Origin: Verrucomicrobiales bacterium
GTDB taxonomy: Bacteria; Verrucomicrobiota; Verrucomicrobiia; Limisphaerales; UBA1096
DNA length: 7,284 nucleotides
NCBI GenBank assembly: GCA_011523195.1
Contig: WTHH01000298.1
Location: 1-7,284 of the forward strand
Reading direction: 5' to 3'
Shown: one piece after another, positions 5,690-7,284 of the stretch
Numbering within the stretch: the first letter of the stretch is position 1
How the letters are laid out: each line of letters starts with the position of its first letter
Translations under genes and position numbers: made by a program
Notes under the pieces: model-generated
Told to the model about the DNA's origin: nothing
The model's database searches: none
The model's input: only the letters and a program-made list of their open reading frames with translations

Positions 5690-6666
5690 TTTAAAAATGA
5701 CTCGTAGCGGCGAACGCATTTTTTTTGGGATTTTTTAATCTGCTCCTCGGACTGCTTGGGCGCATTGGCCGGCGCGTCGACCTCCTCGATGGCGAAGCGG
5801 AATTTCAGATTGAATGGCTGCCCTTTTTTAAGAGACTTGGGCAGGAAATAGCCAAAGCGACCATAGTCCCTCCAGGACAATTCCTTTACTTCGTTTTTCG
5901 GGGAATTCATTTCCTGGGCGGTGTACCAGCGTTTGCCGATCGGAAAAAGAAGCCTCGCCCACTGGTGGTTGTCGTGAATGACACGCCCGCCGCCCTTGGC
6001 TTCGCTTGGCTCCCAGAGATAGCTCGTTTCCTTGTTGCGTTTTGCCACTTCTGTGTGGGCACGGAAGTGAACACCGGCATGTTGCAGATCGCCACCTAGA
6101 CTGACATCACGCTCAGCTTTTAGTTCAAAACTGGCGTCGATTTGGGTGTGCTTCCCGGCGGGACGCAAGACGCGAAACGTACGACGCTCCGAGATGATCA
6201 CATCACTGCCAGAGGCGTCTTTTTTTGTCGCACGCCATTTGATGTGAGCAACGATCGAGCCGGAGTTTTTAGTCGTCGTGTTTTCAAATTTCACTATATC
6301 GTATCGACCCTGCCCCGGGCCGCCCCGATGCCACATGTCGTAGTTGCCGAGATCGGATGAAACCTTGTTCCAGCCGATGAAGATGCCGCGATGATGGTTG
6401 AAAAGCCCAGCACCCTTACCTGCCTTGTCGAGGCCCGGGTTGGTGACGAGTTCGCCATCCGTTCCGAACACATGCAGAAACGGTTTGATTTGGCCTTCGC
6501 CGTACACGAGGCGTGCCAATGGCTTACCGTCCTGCAGCACGTCGACCGCACTACCCGGGCCAAGCGGATTCGCTTTATCGACAATTTTCCAGTCGGCCTT
6601 GGCCAAAGGGGCAGTGATCACAAAGGCCAACACCACCGCCATGGGAGTCAAGGATATTATTTTCAT
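5677..6666 (-). CDS. Secreted PmoA-like (DUF6807-type) protein
   Basis: A 329-residue exported protein. Residues 1-24 form a signal peptide: MKII, a hydrophobic core (MAVVLAFVITAP) and a likely cleavage after Ala24 in LAKA-DW. The mature part has the hallmarks of proteins annotated as PmoA family: KPFLHVFGTDG (61-71), GLFNHHRGIFIGWN (87-100) with a His-His pair at 91-92, YDMWHRG (109-115), and GGDLQHAGVHFRAH (191-204) with further His. The name is historical: these are not proven methane-oxygenase subunits, and their abundance in polysaccharide degraders suggests a carbohydrate role, which is inference. The tail (about 303-329) is rich in Lys, Glu and Gln. The frame extends upstream to a TTG at 6732 and an ATG at 6708, but the ATG at 6666 is chosen because the signal peptide starts there. 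It lies between the DUF4432 gene and hisC in one orientation. Confidence 0.8.
   Translation of the reverse strand: MKIISLTPMAVVLAFVITAPLAKADWKIVDKANPLGPGSAVDVLQDGKPLARLVYGEGQIKPFLHVFGTDGELVTNPGLDKAGKGAGLFNHHRGIFIGWNKVSSDLGNYDMWHRGGPGQGRYDIVKFENTTTKNSGSIVAHIKWRATKKDASGSDVIISERRTFRVLRPAGKHTQIDASFELKAERDVSLGGDLQHAGVHFRAHTEVAKRNKETSYLWEPSEAKGGGRVIHDNHQWARLLFPIGKRWYTAQEMNSPKNEVKELSWRDYGRFGYFLPKSLKKGQPFNLKFRFAIEEVDAPANAPKQSEEQIKKSQKKCVRRYESFLKSLD
6598..6607. repeat. Iterated palindrome copy 7, in the signal-peptide region of the PmoA-like gene
   Basis: CTTGGCCAAA with exact TTGGCCAA at 6599-6606. On the coding (minus) strand it is read Leu-Ala-Lys (TTG GCC AAG) and forms the end of the signal peptide next to the predicted cleavage site (PLAKA-DW). 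Confidence 0.7.
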
Positions 6667-6708
6667 TTCTTGAATCGAATCAGGGCGCGGACTATGGGAA
6701 TCATCCAT

Positions 6709-6722
6709 CGCTTGGCCAAGCG
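6709..6722. repeat. Iterated palindrome copy 8, full-length intergenic form
   Basis: CGCTTGGCCAAGCG, a perfect 14-base palindrome identical to copy 6, in the 92-base gap between the DUF4432 gene and the PmoA-like gene. Read in the minus direction it follows a run of six T (from AAAAAA at 6724-6729) rather than preceding one, so it does not look like an intrinsic terminator. It lies just before the rejected alternative start at 6708. Confidence 0.75.
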
Positions 6723-6758
6723 CAAAAAACAACCCGGCTTACTTCGCGACGCGCACGC

Positions 6759-7284
6759 TCATTCTTCAGGCAACGCTTCCGGTTCTTTTTGAATCTCCGG
6801 ACCGGTTGTTCCCTGCAGCTTTTTGACATCACCTACTGCGCTCTCCACCTCGGACTTGCTTCTGAGGATTCTAAAACCCAGGTCAAACGACCGGGTTTTG
6901 CCAGGAGCCAACTTCGGCACACGACCAAACTTGCGCTCATAGTTCCGGTTGTGCGGGAAACCGGTGCCCGGCTCAATGCCGGTCACGTAGCCAGTGGTTT
7001 CCGCCGCCGTGTTTTTCCACTGCGTCAAAAACGGCAACTGCTTGACCGGCCACGACATTGTCACGCCGCGATCGCCTTTGGGATTAACAAGCACTGCCGT
7101 GGTGTTACCGACCTTGTCAGCCTTTGGATAAATCTTGTAGACCTCCTCGGTGAAGCCCTTGGTTGGCGCAGGGTAAACTTCCTGCTTATCGATCGCCTTG
7201 GCTGCGTTGTCGTTGAACGGCACGATCTTTGTCGAGGCAGTCAGCATCCTTGCGCCCTTGCCCAACAAAGGACGGCCAAAATTC
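6759..7284 (-). CDS. DUF4432-type aldose 1-epimerase-like protein, C-terminal part (cut by right edge)
   Basis: About 174 codons are visible; the frame stays open to the window end, so the true start lies outside. The first visible residues (NFGRPLLGKGARML) continue directly into the family pattern, and the in-frame TTG at 7268 is internal. The stretch SWPVKQLPFLTQWKNTAAE, then GYVTGIEPGTGFPHNRNYE and LAPGKTRSFDLGFRIL, is characteristic of DUF4432 proteins, which share the galactose-mutarotase fold and are often annotated as aldose 1-epimerases. They are thought to act on sugars, but substrates are mostly unknown. The C-terminus ends in an acidic tail (EIQKEPEALPEE). The PmoA-like gene follows 92 bases downstream in the same direction, so co-transcription is plausible but not proven; hisC follows that. 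Confidence 0.85.
   Translation of the reverse strand, partial: NFGRPLLGKGARMLTASTKIVPFNDNAAKAIDKQEVYPAPTKGFTEEVYKIYPKADKVGNTTAVLVNPKGDRGVTMSWPVKQLPFLTQWKNTAAETTGYVTGIEPGTGFPHNRNYERKFGRVPKLAPGKTRSFDLGFRILRSKSEVESAVGDVKKLQGTTGPEIQKEPEALPEE

Noticed and set aside
6667..6732. N-terminal extension of the PmoA-like protein (TTG at 6732 or ATG at 6708)
   Set aside because: It would bury the signal peptide that starts at 6666 and would place the intergenic palindrome in coding sequence.

Overview
The window looks like chromosomal DNA of a Verrucomicrobiota-type bacterium, or a related Planctomycetota/Lentisphaerota lineage. That placement is inferred from the mix of families: a PmoA-like (DUF6807-type) secreted protein, a DUF4432-type aldose epimerase, a fucose-isomerase-like protein and a remnant thioredoxin-like protein, beside housekeeping fabI and hisC. 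No rRNA or other phylogenetic marker is present. There are no tRNAs, transposases, integrases or CRISPR arrays, so this reads as ordinary chromosome rather than a mobile island.

Layout. On the minus strand, 1-1925 holds a two-gene unit: a fucose-isomerase-like protein (297-1925), followed after 4 bases by a membrane-anchored protein of unknown function that runs off the left edge. A short divergent gap leads to a plus-strand YeeZ-like NAD(P)-binding epimerase/dehydratase (2013-2870). It ends 11 bases from the stop codon of the convergent enoyl-ACP reductase gene fabI (2882-3661, minus). On the plus strand, 3775-4459 is a decayed gene for an exported thioredoxin-like protein, with two internal stops, two frame changes and a degraded Cys motif. 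The right half is a minus-strand run read right to left: DUF4432-type aldose epimerase (cut by the right edge), a secreted PmoA-like protein, then hisC. Gaps are 92 and 36 bases.

How the genes fit together. fabI (fatty-acid elongation) and hisC (histidine synthesis) are core metabolism. The fucose-isomerase-like protein, the DUF4432 protein and possibly the PmoA-like protein point to carbohydrate handling typical of polysaccharide-degrading bacteria, but no complete pathway is visible.

The most unusual signal is not a gene. A short perfect palindrome, core TTGGCCAA and fullest form CGCTTGGCCAAGCG, occurs eight times in 7.3 kb, where chance predicts roughly 0.1. It lies inside four intact genes and the pseudogene, in coding frame, and in two intergenic gaps, where it is longest. 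A ninth copy appears to have been mutated into one of the pseudogene's stop codons. It resembles in style the highly iterated palindrome HIP1 of cyanobacteria, but the sequence differs.
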